A DNA stretch of 64,000 nucleotides. Origin: Pseudobutyrivibrio sp. OR37. GTDB taxonomy: Bacteria > Bacillota > Clostridia > Lachnospirales > Lachnospiraceae. Position 1 is the first letter of the stretch, and each line of letters opens with the position of its first letter. Both the position numbers and the translations under genes were made by a program. The notes beneath the pieces are model-generated. The model searched no databases. It saw only the letters and a list, made by a program, of their open reading frames with translations, and had not been told where the DNA came from. Below are positions 53,881-63,041 of this stretch, one piece after another. The DNA lies in NCBI RefSeq assembly GCF_900113655.1, contig NZ_FOQF01000001.1, positions 62,001-126,000 on the forward strand. Direction: 5' to 3'.

Positions 53881-54582
53881 TCACCACTCAATCTCATCAA
53901 CGCTCTTAGGATTTTCATTCATCCTAATACTTGATACCGTACCCGACTTTACTGTTATTACCCTGTCGGCCATGGCAGTTAGTGCGTGATTATGAGTAAT
54001 AACTACTACCGTTTTATGATTCTTCTTGCAGGTCTCCTGCAATAGCTTAAGAACTGCTCTACCTGTTTCATCATCAAGTGCACCTGTTGGCTCATCACAC
54101 AAAAGCAGCTTTGGATTTTTAGCCAAAGCCCTGGCTATCGCTACACGCTGTTGCTCTCCACCAGATAGCTGCGCTGGGAAGTTGTTCATTCTATCCTTCA
54201 GCCCCACTGATGTAAGAATTTCCTCTGCCCCAATTGGGTCCTTACAAATTTGAGCTGCCAGCTCCACATTTTCCTTTGCTGTTAGATTTCCAACCAGATT
54301 GTAAAACTGAAAAACAAAGCCAACATCATATCGTCTATAGCTGGTTAAATCTCTTGGACTATAGCCGGAAATATCTCTATCCGCCAAATATACACCACCT
54401 GAGGTAAGGGTATCCATCCCACCAAGTATATTTAAAATGGTAGTCTTGCCTGCTCCAGATGCTCCGACTATAATGCAAAACTCACCCTCTTCAATTTCAA
54501 AATTTACATCCTTTAAAGCTTCTATCTTCACGTCACCAGTTTTGTAAACTTTTCCAACATTTTTAAATTCAACAAAAGCCAT
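53881..54582 (-). CDS. ABC transporter ATP-binding protein (MacB/LolD type)
   Basis: The start is chosen at 54582 (MAFVEFKNV), 6 bases after GGAGGG; longer frames lack a site. The 233-residue protein has Walker [10 protein letters not shown], the Q loop, the signature LSGGEQQR, Walker [13 protein letters not shown] and the H loop VITHN. The permease gene begins 4 bases after its stop. It powers the FtsX-type exporter. Confidence 0.95.
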   Translation of the reverse strand: MAFVEFKNVGKVYKTGDVKIEALKDVNFEIEEGEFCIIVGASGAGKTTILNILGGMDTLTSGGVYLADRDISGYSPRDLTSYRRYDVGFVFQFYNLVGNLTAKENVELAAQICKDPIGAEEILTSVGLKDRMNNFPAQLSGGEQQRVAIARALAKNPKLLLCDEPTGALDDETGRAVLKLLQETCKKNHKTVVVITHNHALTAMADRVITVKSGTVSSIRMNENPKSVDEIEW

Positions 54583-54651
54583 AGGATTCCCTCCATGAAA
54601 AAATACCGGATTGTGAGAAGATAATAGCATGAATTTGTGACACAAATAAGA

Positions 54652-54677
54652 AAATCCACCCAGACCTGGGTGGATTT
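54652..54677 (-). terminator. Intrinsic terminator after nfnB
   Basis: A perfect 11-bp stem (54652-54662 with 54667-54677) with a tight loop is followed by UUUUCUUAUU on the minus strand. It separates nfnAB from the ABC exporter genes. Confidence 0.88.
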
Positions 54678-54690
54678 CGCATAGATTATA

Positions 54691-56076
54691 TTACTTATTC
54701 TTAAAATATTCATCGATAGCTGCAGCTGCTGTCTTTCCAGCACCCATAGCAAGGATTACTGTTGCGGCACCTGTTACAGCATCACCACCAGCGTAAACGC
54801 CAGTCTTTGTTGTAGCGCCATCCTCTGTTGCAATTAAGCAGCCCTTCTTGTTTGTTTCTAGACCTGCTGTTGTGCTAGAGATAAGTGGGTTTGGTGATGT
54901 ACCAAGGGACATGATTACTGTATCGCATTCGATTTCGTATTCACTGCCTGGAATTTCAACTGGTCTGCGACGGCCTGAAGCATCTGGCTCGCCAAGCTCC
55001 ATCTTGATAATCTTGCATCCGCGAACGCTTCCCTCTTCGTTAACAAGAATCTCAACTGGATTCTGGAGAAGATCAAAGATAACGCCCTCTTCCTTAGCGT
55101 GATGAACTTCTTCTGCTCTTGCAGGAAGCTCTGCCTCAGAACGACGGTAAACAACATGTACCTCTGCCCCAAGACGAAGTGCTGTACGGGCAGCATCCAT
55201 AGCAACGTTACCACCACCAACAACTACTACCTTTTTGCCGCGAGCGATTGGTGTATCGTAGCCTTCCTTGAATGCCTTCATAAGATTGTTTCTTGTAAGG
55301 AATTCGTTTGCAGAGAATACACCGTTTGCCTGCTCACCAGGAATATGCATAAACATTGGAAGTCCAGCACCTGAGCCGATAAATACAGCTTCGAAGCCTT
55401 CCTTCTCAATAAGCTCGTCAATTGTGATTGAACGACCGATGATTACGTTCTTTTCGAACTTAACGCCAAGTCCCTTAACGTTTTCTACTTCAGCCTTAAC
55501 TACCTTGTCCTTTGGAAGACGGAATTCTGGAATACCATAAACAAGTACGCCGCCCATCTCATGAAGGGCTTCAAATACTGTAACGTCATAGCCAAGCTTA
55601 GCAAGGTCTCCAGCTGCTGTAAGACCTGAAGGACCTGAACCAATAACAGCCACCTTGTGTCCGTTAGGAGTAGATGTGTTCTTTGGCTTGATTCCGTTTT
55701 CTCTAGCCCAGTCAGCTACGAATCTTTCAAGCTTACCGATAGCAACAGCTTCGCCCTTGATACCACGGATACATTTACCTTCGCACTGTGACTCCTGTGG
55801 GCAAACACGTCCGCAAACTGCTGGAAGTGCTGAAGACTCAGAGATAATCTCGTAAGCCTTTTCAAAATTGCGTTCCTTAACCTGTTCGATAAATGCAGGA
55901 ATATTAATAGAAACTGGGCAACCGCCTACGCACATAGGGTTCTTACAGTTAAGACAACGTGCAGCCTCAGCAACTGCCTCTTCCTCTGTATATCCTAAGC
56001 ATACCTCATCAAAATTTGTAGCACGAACCTTTGGGTCCTGCTCTGAAATAGGTACTCTAACCATCATATCTGCCAT
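54691..56076 (-). CDS. nfnB: NADPH-dependent oxidoreductase large subunit NfnB (GltD/GltA-like)
   Basis: In bifurcating NfnAB this subunit holds FAD and two [4Fe-4S] clusters and handles NADP(H). The 461-residue protein has two N-terminal cluster motifs (CLNCKNPMCVGGCP and CGRVCPQESQCEGKC), then two dinucleotide folds (VIGSGPSGLTAA and VVGGGNVAMDAART). It is often annotated as glutamate synthase small subunit. The adjacent NfnA gene and the lack of a large glutamate synthase gene favour NfnB. Its ATG overlaps the nfnA stop (TAATG), with GGAGGTGA upstream. Confidence 0.92.
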   Translation of the reverse strand: MADMMVRVPISEQDPKVRATNFDEVCLGYTEEEAVAEAARCLNCKNPMCVGGCPVSINIPAFIEQVKERNFEKAYEIISESSALPAVCGRVCPQESQCEGKCIRGIKGEAVAIGKLERFVADWARENGIKPKNTSTPNGHKVAVIGSGPSGLTAAGDLAKLGYDVTVFEALHEMGGVLVYGIPEFRLPKDKVVKAEVENVKGLGVKFEKNVIIGRSITIDELIEKEGFEAVFIGSGAGLPMFMHIPGEQANGVFSANEFLTRNNLMKAFKEGYDTPIARGKKVVVVGGGNVAMDAARTALRLGAEVHVVYRRSEAELPARAEEVHHAKEEGVIFDLLQNPVEILVNEEGSVRGCKIIKMELGEPDASGRRRPVEIPGSEYEIECDTVIMSLGTSPNPLISSTTAGLETNKKGCLIATEDGATTKTGVYAGGDAVTGAATVILAMGAGKTAAAAIDEYFKNK

Positions 56077-56966
56077 TACTCGTCACCTCCACAATTTCCG
56101 CATCCACCGTGGTGTGTATCGCCCTCCTGAAGCTTAAGAAGTGCTCTACCTTCCTCAGTTTTATACTGCTTACTTCTAGCCATAGCCTGATCAAAATCAA
56201 CAAGGTGACCATCAAACTCTGGACCATCTACACATGCAAACTTAACCTCGTCACCAACGACAAGACGGCAAGCTCCACACATACCTGTACCATCAACCAT
56301 GATAGGGTTCATTGATACAACTGTAGGAATGCCAAGCTCCTTTGTAAGAAGACAAACGAATTTCATCATAATCATAGGACCGATTGCTACGCAGTGGTCA
56401 AATCTCTTACCCTCGTCCCAAAGCGCCTGAAGCTGCTGACAACCATTTCCATGGAAACCATAGCTTCCATCATCTGTAGCAAGATATAGCTCTGTAGCAA
56501 CCTGTCTCATTTCCTCTTCATAGAAAAGGATGTCCTTTGAACGTGCACCAATAATAACTGTAGTATTAATTCCGTGTTCCTTAAGCCACTTTACCTGTGG
56601 ATATACAGGAGCTGTACCTACACCACCTGCAATAAATACGATGTTCTTCTTTTTTGTTTCCTCAAGGTTCTCTTCGATGCAAAGCTCTGAAGGCTGACCT
56701 AAAGGACCAACAAAATCATCGAAAGCATCACCAGCATTAAGAGCTGCCATTCTTTCTGTAGAAGCACCAACAGTCTGGAATACTATTGTGACTGTTCCTT
56801 CATTTCTATCATAGTCACAGATAGTAAGAGGAATACGCTCTCCCTCTTCATCGATTTTTACAATGATAAACTGTCCTGGTAAACAACCTGCAGCGACGCG
56901 AGGTGCCTTAACTACCATTAGGAAAATCTTATCAGAAAGCTTTTCCTTCTTTAAGATTGGATACAT
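56076..56966 (-). CDS. nfnA: NADH-dependent ferredoxin:NADP+ oxidoreductase subunit NfnA
   Basis: This 296-residue subunit binds FAD, NAD(H) and one [2Fe-2S] cluster. It resembles dihydroorotate dehydrogenase electron-transfer subunits. The FAD region is LPGQFIIVKIDEEGERIPLTICDYD, the NAD region is FIAGGVGTAPVYPQ, and the cluster Cys lie in GMCGACRLVV and FACVDGPEF. A further GGCGNCGG motif ends the protein. With NfnB it couples NADH, NADPH and ferredoxin pools in anaerobes. A strong promoter lies at 57003-57031. Confidence 0.92.
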   Translation of the reverse strand: MYPILKKEKLSDKIFLMVVKAPRVAAGCLPGQFIIVKIDEEGERIPLTICDYDRNEGTVTIVFQTVGASTERMAALNAGDAFDDFVGPLGQPSELCIEENLEETKKKNIVFIAGGVGTAPVYPQVKWLKEHGINTTVIIGARSKDILFYEEEMRQVATELYLATDDGSYGFHGNGCQQLQALWDEGKRFDHCVAIGPMIMMKFVCLLTKELGIPTVVSMNPIMVDGTGMCGACRLVVGDEVKFACVDGPEFDGHLVDFDQAMARSKQYKTEEGRALLKLQEGDTHHGGCGNCGGDE

Positions 56967-57002
56967 AAATTTAGACTCCTTCCCTATTCATCTTAATGAA
57001 AT

Positions 57003-57034
57003 ATTATATCCGTTCGCTTTAGTTCTGTAAAGCG
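57003..57034 (-). promoter_or_regulatory. nfnAB promoter with palindrome over the -35 box
   Basis: TTTACA (57026-57031), 17 bases and TATAAT (57003-57008) make a near-consensus promoter. A perfect 7-bp inverted repeat, CGCTTTA-N6-TAAAGCG (57015-57034), overlaps the -35 box and could be a repressor site. It does not match the Rex consensus. Confidence 0.82.
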
Positions 57035-57071
57035 TTAAATTGTATAGCAATTGTTTTTTAATATAAATCAA

Positions 57072-57101
57072 GCCGCTAGTAGTGAAACCGTAACTAGCGG
57101 C
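57072..57101 (-). terminator. Hairpin terminator after the CobW-family gene pair
   Basis: A perfect 9-bp stem (GCCGCTAGT with ACTAGCGGC) has a 12-base loop and starts 12 bases past the 57114 stop. The U tract is weak. Confidence 0.68.
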
Positions 57102-57113
57102 GTAGATTATAGA

Positions 57114-58070
57114 TTAACTAAAATATACAAGCTCATCTTCTGGCTTTTCTGTAGGCTCAACTGCTATTGGATAAAGAACCGGACCCTTACCCTTATATTC
57201 CTTAGCAAACTCAACCTTAATCTGAGCTGTAATATCTATCCAACTTCTGTGCTCTAATGATGAAGCCTTGTCCCATTTACATTTCATGCCAAGGAACTGA
57301 ATGTCCTCAACACAACATGTCATTGCAAATCTACCTGGAACGAATACATCTCGTCTAAGCTTTCCATCGTTAGGATTGTACACAAGACCTGTGAAGTGAA
57401 TCTTCTTGCCATCATACTTCTTAGGTGTCTCCATGCAATCCATAAACCAAAGTGCGTAATCAGCATCTGTGATTTCAATGATATCAGCATCAAGGTCAAA
57501 TGGAAGCTCCTCTGGAGAATCATCGATAGAACCGTCTGCTCTTTCGTAAACGATTTGAGCTGGTCTGTTCATAGCCTTAATCTGACCGCGGAACTTTGTC
57601 TTTGGTGTTGCATCTGTACATCTGTTGAAGATAACAACCTCTGCCTTGAAAAGCTGCTCCATCATGATGGTACGCATATTGTTAAGGTAGTTTTCAAATG
57701 TAGTTGCATCAACAGTAGCAAGTGACTGAGCTGGAACCCATCCCTCTGGAAGTGGCTCATCATAAATATGATCCACGCCCCATGTACCGTTGTACTCAAG
57801 GAAGATAACATCTGGGTCATATTCCTTCTGAAGCTTGTTAAGGTTTTCAAGATTGAAATCCTCTTCGTTTTCAATCATGGTAACCTTAGCGTTAATAGTC
57901 TTAAGCTTTTCGATGTCGTATTCAACATCACCGTCCTCACAAGCGATGATGAGGATTTTGTCATCACCACCCTGTGTGAAGTCGTTTTCAAATAATGTCT
58001 CCTGGATAAGAGTAGTCTTACCACTATCCATAAATCCAGTGAAGACGTAAACTGGTATATCCTTTGCCAT
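57114..58070 (-). CDS. CobW-family GTPase with YcgQ/DUF1980-like C-terminal domain
   Basis: The 318-residue protein begins with a G3E-family GTPase domain (GFMDSGKTT at 12-20, then IFLEYNGTWG and a base-recognition-like FNRCTDA). It lacks the CxCC metal motif of typical CobW/ZNG1 chaperones. The last about 100 residues (FTGLVYNPNDG, then PGRFAMTCCVEDIQFLG, WIDITAQ, and a terminal EPEDELVYF) resemble the C-terminal part of YcgQ/TIGR03943 proteins, including the paired Cys. This would be a fusion of a GTPase with a metal-permease accessory domain. It follows the other CobW gene by 17 bp. A role in zinc or other metal delivery is inferred. Confidence 0.82.
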   Translation of the reverse strand: MAKDIPVYVFTGFMDSGKTTLIQETLFENDFTQGGDDKILIIACEDGDVEYDIEKLKTINAKVTMIENEEDFNLENLNKLQKEYDPDVIFLEYNGTWGVDHIYDEPLPEGWVPAQSLATVDATTFENYLNNMRTIMMEQLFKAEVVIFNRCTDATPKTKFRGQIKAMNRPAQIVYERADGSIDDSPEELPFDLDADIIEITDADYALWFMDCMETPKKYDGKKIHFTGLVYNPNDGKLRRDVFVPGRFAMTCCVEDIQFLGMKCKWDKASSLEHRSWIDITAQIKVEFAKEYKGKGPVLYPIAVEPTEKPEDELVYFS

Positions 58071-58087
58071 AAATTAAAACCTCTATA

Positions 58088-59233
58088 TTACTCTAAGCCA
58101 AAAATCTCTTCAATCTTGTGCTCATCAATGTCAGCACCGATAACTACAAGACGTCCTGTGTAATCAGGCTCGCCTGTTCTAAGCTCGTACTCACCGTCAA
58201 CAAAGTCGAAGTAAATCCATCCGCCGTTAACATCCTCAACCATACCCTTTGAACGGATGATTGTACCGTAGTCATTTGTGTTAGCGAAGGCCTTCATAGC
58301 CTTTTCGATAGTAGCCTTTTCGAACTTGTGAGGTGTTTCCTTGCCCCATGTAGTAAATACATCATCTGCATGATGGTGATGATGATGCTCATGGTCGTGG
58401 CAACCGCAAGTGCAGTTCTCATCATGCTCATGGTGATGGTGTTCATGCTCATGCTCCTCATGGTCATGGTCGTGATGATGCTCGTGCTCATGCTCCTCGT
58501 GATCATGGTCGTGATGATGATGCTCGTGCTCATGCTCCTCGTGGTCATGGTCGTGGTGATGATGCTCGTGCTCATGCTCTTCCTCTTCACGCTCGTGAGC
58601 TTCCTCAGCAAGGTGCTTCATATCTGAAGCAAGGTTATCCTGTCCTTCCATTACAGAAAGAAGCTTCTCACCTGTGATTTCATCCCAAGGTGTTGTAATG
58701 ATAGCAGCCTTTGGATTAAGCTTCTGAATCTGCTTAACGCAGAACTCAAGCTGATCCTCAGTAGCTGTCTGTGAACGTGATAATACTACTGTTGTAGCAA
58801 ATTCAATCTGGTTGTTAAAGAACTCACCAAAAGCCTTCATCTGCTTAGAAGCCTTAAGTGCATTAACAACTGTAACAAGACCTGTAAGCTTAACATCAGC
58901 AGATTCCTCAAGCTTGATAACAGATGTCATAACATCTGAAAGCTTACCAACGCCTGATGGCTCGATAAGAATTCTGTCTGGGCTGAACTTCTCAAGTACC
59001 TCATGAAGATTCTTGTCGAAATCTCCAACAAGTGAACAGCAAATGCAGCCTGAGTTCATTTCTGAAATAGTGATACCAGCGTCCTTAAGGAAACCGCCAT
59101 CGATACCTACTTCACCAAATTCGTTTTCAATAAGAACTACCTTCTCACCCTTGTATGCTTCTTCAAGCATCTTCTTGATGTATGTAGTCTTACCTGCGCC
59201 TAAAAAACCTGAAATTATATCAATCTTTGTCAT
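58088..59233 (-). CDS. CobW/ZNG1-type metallochaperone GTPase with His-rich loop
   Basis: The 381-residue protein has Walker A GFLGAGKTT (9-17), the metal-binding GCICC motif (62-66), the EPSGVGK switch, and the SRSQT guanine-binding-like segment. A very His-rich insert (about 213-290) is followed by the CobW C-terminal domain. The insert contains four repeats of about 14 residues made of H, E and D, plus CTCGCHDH. Such loops bind zinc, nickel or cobalt in the family. The gene is cotranscribed with the second CobW-family gene. The -10 region carries an inverted repeat that could be a metal-sensor operator. Confidence 0.93.
   Translation of the reverse strand: MTKIDIISGFLGAGKTTYIKKMLEEAYKGEKVVLIENEFGEVGIDGGFLKDAGITISEMNSGCICCSLVGDFDKNLHEVLEKFSPDRILIEPSGVGKLSDVMTSVIKLEESADVKLTGLVTVVNALKASKQMKAFGEFFNNQIEFATTVVLSRSQTATEDQLEFCVKQIQKLNPKAAIITTPWDEITGEKLLSVMEGQDNLASDMKHLAEEAHEREEEEHEHEHHHHDHDHEEHEHEHHHHDHDHEEHEHEHHHDHDHEEHEHEHHHHEHDENCTCGCHDHEHHHHHHADDVFTTWGKETPHKFEKATIEKAMKAFANTNDYGTIIRSKGMVEDVNGGWIYFDFVDGEYELRTGEPDYTGRLVVIGADIDEHKIEEIFGLE
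58418..58582 (-). repeat. Tandem 42-bp-type repeats coding the His/Glu/Asp-rich loop
   Basis: Four imperfect tandem units of 39-45 bp encode EEHEHEHHHHDHDH-like segments. The third unit is one codon shorter. Copy number probably varies by slippage. Confidence 0.85.
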
Positions 59234-59289
59234 AATGTAACCTTCCTTCCAAAGAAAAATTTATTATCTAAACAACAGTTAATTTTAAC

Positions 59290-59322
59290 ACACTATTATA
59301 AAAAGTGCTACATTAATAGTGT
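59290..59322 (-). promoter_or_regulatory. TATAAT -10 box inside an inverted repeat upstream of the CobW operon
   Basis: ACACTATTA (59290-59298) and TAATAGTGT (59314-59322) are exact inverted repeats with a 15-base gap. TATAAT at 59295-59300 (minus strand) overlaps the arm nearer the gene. It could be an operator for a metal-responsive repressor. A weak terminator for the upstream ABC-F gene is the alternative. Confidence 0.5.
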
Positions 59323-59361
59323 ATAAATTGTACGCAATTAAATTTATCTTTTAATGCAAAT

Positions 59362-60927
59362 TTATAGTACTTTTGTAGTCCACTGACTTACATCCCACAC
59401 GTCTGTTGCCAAGCCCTCGTAAAACTCTGGCTCATGGCAAACCATAAGTATTGAACCGTTGTATTCCTTAAGGGCACGCTTTAGCTCGTCCTTGGCATCT
59501 ACATCCAAATGGTTGGTAGGCTCATCAAGAAGAAGTAAATTAGTCTCTCTGTTTAAAAGCTTACATAGTCGAACCTTAGCCTGCTCGCCACCGGAAAGTA
59601 CACGGCATAAGCTTTCGATGTGCTTTGTTGTAAGACCACACTTTGCAAGGGCGGCACGAACCTCGCTTTGATTATAAGAAGGGAATTCGTTCCATATTTC
59701 CTCTATACAGGTTGTGGAAATATGCTGGTCCATCTCCTGCTCAAAGTATCCGATTTCAAGGAACTCGCCCTGATAAACTGTTCCAGAAATTGGTGGAATC
59801 AAACCTAAAATACTCTTTAACAGAGTAGTCTTTCCAATACCGTTTGCTCCCGTAAGAACAATCTTCTGCTTTCTTTCCATTTCAAGATTAAGCGGTTTTG
59901 ATAATGGCTCATTTTTATCGTAACCAATTACCAAATCCTTTGTTGAGAAAATAACACGGCTAGGAGTTCTTGCCTCTTTAAAGTAAAACTCTGGCTTTGG
60001 CTTTTCTGCAGCAAGCTCAATCTTATCCATCTTATCAAGCTTCTTCTGACGTGACATAGCCATGTTACGTGTAGCCACGTTTGCCTTGTTTCTTGCCACA
60101 AAATCCTTAAGCTCAGCAATTTCCTTTTGCTGTTTATTGTAAGCAGCCTCCAGCTGAGCCTGCTTCATTGCATATACTTCCTGGAATTTATCGTAGTCGC
60201 CCACATATCTTTCCAGCTTTTTGTTATCCATGTGGTAAATCAGATTGATAACAGAATTCAAAAATGGCACATCGTGCGAAATAAGGATAAAGGCGTTCTC
60301 GTAATCATTCAAATATCTCTTAAGCCATTCAATATGCTCCACATCCAAATAGTTTGTAGGCTCGTCCAAAAGAAGGATGTCTGGCTTTTCCAATAAAAGC
60401 TTTGCCATCAAAACCTTGGTACGCTGTCCACCTGAAAGCTCTGTAACATCTCTGTCCAAGCCTAAATCAAGTACACCTAAAGCTCTGGCTACTTCCTCAA
60501 CCTTGGAATCTATCATATAAAAGTCATGCATTGTAAGAAGGTCTGCAATAGTGCCTGCCTCCTCCATGCGCTTGTTCATTTCATTGTCATCTGTAATATC
60601 ACCAAGACTAGCGTAGATATCATTCATCTCCGCCTCCATCTCATATAGGAAATCAAAGGCTGAACGAAGTACGTCACCGATAGTCATTCCCTTTTCAAGT
60701 ACGGTGTGCTGGTCAAGGTATCCTACACGAACCTTTTTTGACCACTCAATCTTGCCCTCGTCTGGCTGAAGCTTTCCTGTAATGATATTCATAAAGGTAG
60801 ATTTACCTTCGCCGTTTGCGCCTACCAGGCCGATGTGCTCCCCCTTAAGCAATCTGAAGGATACATCCTCAAAAATAGCTCTATCGCCAAATCCATGTGA
60901 TAAATGCTCTACGTTTAAAATACTCAT
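59362..60927 (-). CDS. ABC-F family ATPase (ribosome-associated type)
   Basis: The 521-residue protein has two ABC domains and no membrane segment. It has Walker A GANGEGKST and GANGIGKTT, signatures LSGGQRTK and LSGGEQAK, Walker B LLLDEPTNYLD and LLLDEPTNHLD, and the basic helical linker (about 240-315) typical of ABC-F proteins. These act on the ribosome E site in translation control or antibiotic protection. The sequence fits the YbiT/EttA-like housekeeping group better than a resistance gene, with no antibiotic specificity deducible. Confidence 0.93.
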   Translation of the reverse strand: MSILNVEHLSHGFGDRAIFEDVSFRLLKGEHIGLVGANGEGKSTFMNIITGKLQPDEGKIEWSKKVRVGYLDQHTVLEKGMTIGDVLRSAFDFLYEMEAEMNDIYASLGDITDDNEMNKRMEEAGTIADLLTMHDFYMIDSKVEEVARALGVLDLGLDRDVTELSGGQRTKVLMAKLLLEKPDILLLDEPTNYLDVEHIEWLKRYLNDYENAFILISHDVPFLNSVINLIYHMDNKKLERYVGDYDKFQEVYAMKQAQLEAAYNKQQKEIAELKDFVARNKANVATRNMAMSRQKKLDKMDKIELAAEKPKPEFYFKEARTPSRVIFSTKDLVIGYDKNEPLSKPLNLEMERKQKIVLTGANGIGKTTLLKSILGLIPPISGTVYQGEFLEIGYFEQEMDQHISTTCIEEIWNEFPSYNQSEVRAALAKCGLTTKHIESLCRVLSGGEQAKVRLCKLLNRETNLLLLDEPTNHLDVDAKDELKRALKEYNGSILMVCHEPEFYEGLATDVWDVSQWTTKVL

Positions 60928-61027
60928 AATCTATTAATCCATTTCTTAAATTTATTCAGCAACTTGCTTATTCTAACAAAAATTTCCAAAAGATAACACC
61001 CATATTTTATAAGACACAGATTGTTCA

Positions 61028-61057
61028 TTGGAGATAATTCCTTAAGCGCAATATAAT
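61028..61057 (+). promoter_or_regulatory. Promoter of the EAL-domain gene
   Basis: TTGGAG (61028-61033), an 18-base spacer and a perfect TATAAT (61052-61057) lie about 34 bases before the 61091 start codon. Confidence 0.6.
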
Positions 61058-61090
61058 TGAATATGGGAGATGTTATTTTGGAGACTATGT

Positions 61091-62980
61091 ATGTGGGATT
61101 ACAGTTTTGCTATACCTAGCATTTTAATATTAGGAATACTTCTACTCAATTATTTTGCCTTGCAAAGATTGCCTATCAAAAAAAATAAGACCTTCGTGGG
61201 CTTATTACTAATTGAGACTGTTGTTATTTCCTCTGATATCATAGGCAGCTGGGCTTGTGAGAATTATTTTGATTTGCCAATTTCTACTGTCTACGTATCT
61301 AATATGATATTCTTTGTCTTCTTTTTACTAAGAGGATTTTTCTTCTTTGTTCTAACTTGCAATATTTTAGAGCTAAACCCAATAGAAAACCTTGTCAAAA
61401 CTGTTACATGTAACATACCACTTGTTTTCAGTATATTAGTTGTCCTGTCCACGCCTTGGACAAAAGCTATTTTTTTAGTTAATGAAGATGGATATGCAAG
61501 AGGATATGCATATCATTTAATCACCTTCACCTTCCTTTACTACATTCTTTTTTCTATAATAATGGTATTTTCACTGAGGAAATATTATAAACGTCTTAGA
61601 GAACTTTACGGGACCATTCTGTATCTCACTATTCTTTTAATTGGGCTCGCATTTAGAATCTTTTTACCTAAATATCTTTTAATGGATACCTTCTGCATAA
61701 TGGCCATATTGACGATTAATATTATATTCATGAATCCTGACTTTTACATTGATAGGCAAACACGTCTGTTCAACAGAGATGGTATTCGCTTGTACCTAGA
61801 TGAAAAGTACTCGAAAAAGCATTCAATATTTGCATTTGTAATAGACCATTATGCAGAAACAACGGAAATATATGGTCATAAGCAGATGGATGCTGGTTTA
61901 TTGTTAATTGGAAATTATTTAAGATGGAAATTTGGAAATACACTAATTTTTTACTGTCGTTCAGGTAGATTCGTTTTTGTTGTAAACAATAATAGCGAGG
62001 TTGATACTATCATCGACACACTGATGGAACGATTCAAGAGACCTTGGATTTCAGATGATGTAGAGCTATATCTTAATATCAGCTTTGCAAAAATCAAATG
62101 CGATTATCAGGGTTATACCTCTGACAGTATTTTAAATGTTATCGTTAATGCGCTAGAAATAGCCAGCAGCAATAACGAAAAAACCATAATTGACATTGAT
62201 GACAGAGCATTCATTGAAAACCATGAAACTATCCTTATTAAAAGAGCTTTAGAAAGAGCAACTGAAGATCATAGTGTCGCAATCTTCCTACAGCCCATTG
62301 TAGATGCTAAAACCCATGGACTAGTTGGTGCAGAAAGCCTTTGTAGAATTTTTAATTCATCAGGTGAACTGATACCTCCTGATAAATTTATACCTATCGC
62401 AGAAAACAATGGCCGAATCTACCAATTAGGTGAGCAGGTTTTTGAAAAGACCTGTGCTTTCATTAGAGACAACGACCTTGAGTCTTTCGGATTAAAATGG
62501 ATTAATGTAAATCTGTCTACTGCCCAGTTTATGAAAAAGGATTTAGCAGAATCCTTTGAAAGGCTGATAAATGAATACCATATTTCACATGAGAAAATAC
62601 ATTTGGAAATCACAGAGGCTTCTATCACAGATGAATTAATAATGAAAGACCAGATAGAAAAGCTTAAGCAAAAAGGCTTTGAATTATCATTAGATGATTA
62701 TGGAACAGGATATTCCAACGCAAGCCGTTTAAAACACTTCCCATTCCACAATGTTAAAATTGATATGAGTCTGATTTGGGACTATTGTAATGAACCAGAT
62801 ATCATTCTTCCTACTTTAGTGGAAACCTTTAAACGCTCTGGCTACACCATAACTGCTGAAGGCATTGAAACTGAAGAAATGGCAAATGCCATGACTCAGA
62901 TTGGTTGTAATTATCTACAGGGAATGCATTTTTCTCTTCCACTGCCAGTTGATGAATTCATTGCAAGATATAAAAAATAG
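61091..62980 (+). CDS. Membrane c-di-GMP phosphodiesterase: degenerate GGDEF plus EAL
   Basis: The start is chosen at 61091 (MWDYSFAIP) because GGAG lies 7 bases upstream. The 629-residue protein has about seven to eight membrane helices (1-220). A GGDEF-like domain (about 225-370) follows, whose active-site motif is replaced by CRSGRFVFV, so it should not make c-di-GMP. The EAL domain (about 385-629) keeps its main catalytic residues: ESL in place of EAL, NVNLS, LEITE, DDYGTGYS, KID, AEGIET and LQG. It probably degrades c-di-GMP, with the broken GGDEF as a nucleotide sensor. It may connect to the MshEN-like protein at 48210; that is inference. Confidence 0.92.
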   Translation: MWDYSFAIPSILILGILLLNYFALQRLPIKKNKTFVGLLLIETVVISSDIIGSWACENYFDLPISTVYVSNMIFFVFFLLRGFFFFVLTCNILELNPIENLVKTVTCNIPLVFSILVVLSTPWTKAIFLVNEDGYARGYAYHLITFTFLYYILFSIIMVFSLRKYYKRLRELYGTILYLTILLIGLAFRIFLPKYLLMDTFCIMAILTINIIFMNPDFYIDRQTRLFNRDGIRLYLDEKYSKKHSIFAFVIDHYAETTEIYGHKQMDAGLLLIGNYLRWKFGNTLIFYCRSGRFVFVVNNNSEVDTIIDTLMERFKRPWISDDVELYLNISFAKIKCDYQGYTSDSILNVIVNALEIASSNNEKTIIDIDDRAFIENHETILIKRALERATEDHSVAIFLQPIVDAKTHGLVGAESLCRIFNSSGELIPPDKFIPIAENNGRIYQLGEQVFEKTCAFIRDNDLESFGLKWINVNLSTAQFMKKDLAESFERLINEYHISHEKIHLEITEASITDELIMKDQIEKLKQKGFELSLDDYGTGYSNASRLKHFPFHNVKIDMSLIWDYCNEPDIILPTLVETFKRSGYTITAEGIETEEMANAMTQIGCNYLQGMHFSLPLPVDEFIARYKK

Positions 62981-63041
62981 GCTCCTAAAGTGCTAATGTA
63001 ATTAAGTTAAGACCAAAATTAAGAATAACCCTCAAAGTCGA

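Noticed and set aside
58328-58627. Plus-strand frame rich in Met, Val and Leu opposite the CobW gene
   Set aside because: It is only the antisense reading of the His-rich repeats and has no ribosome site.
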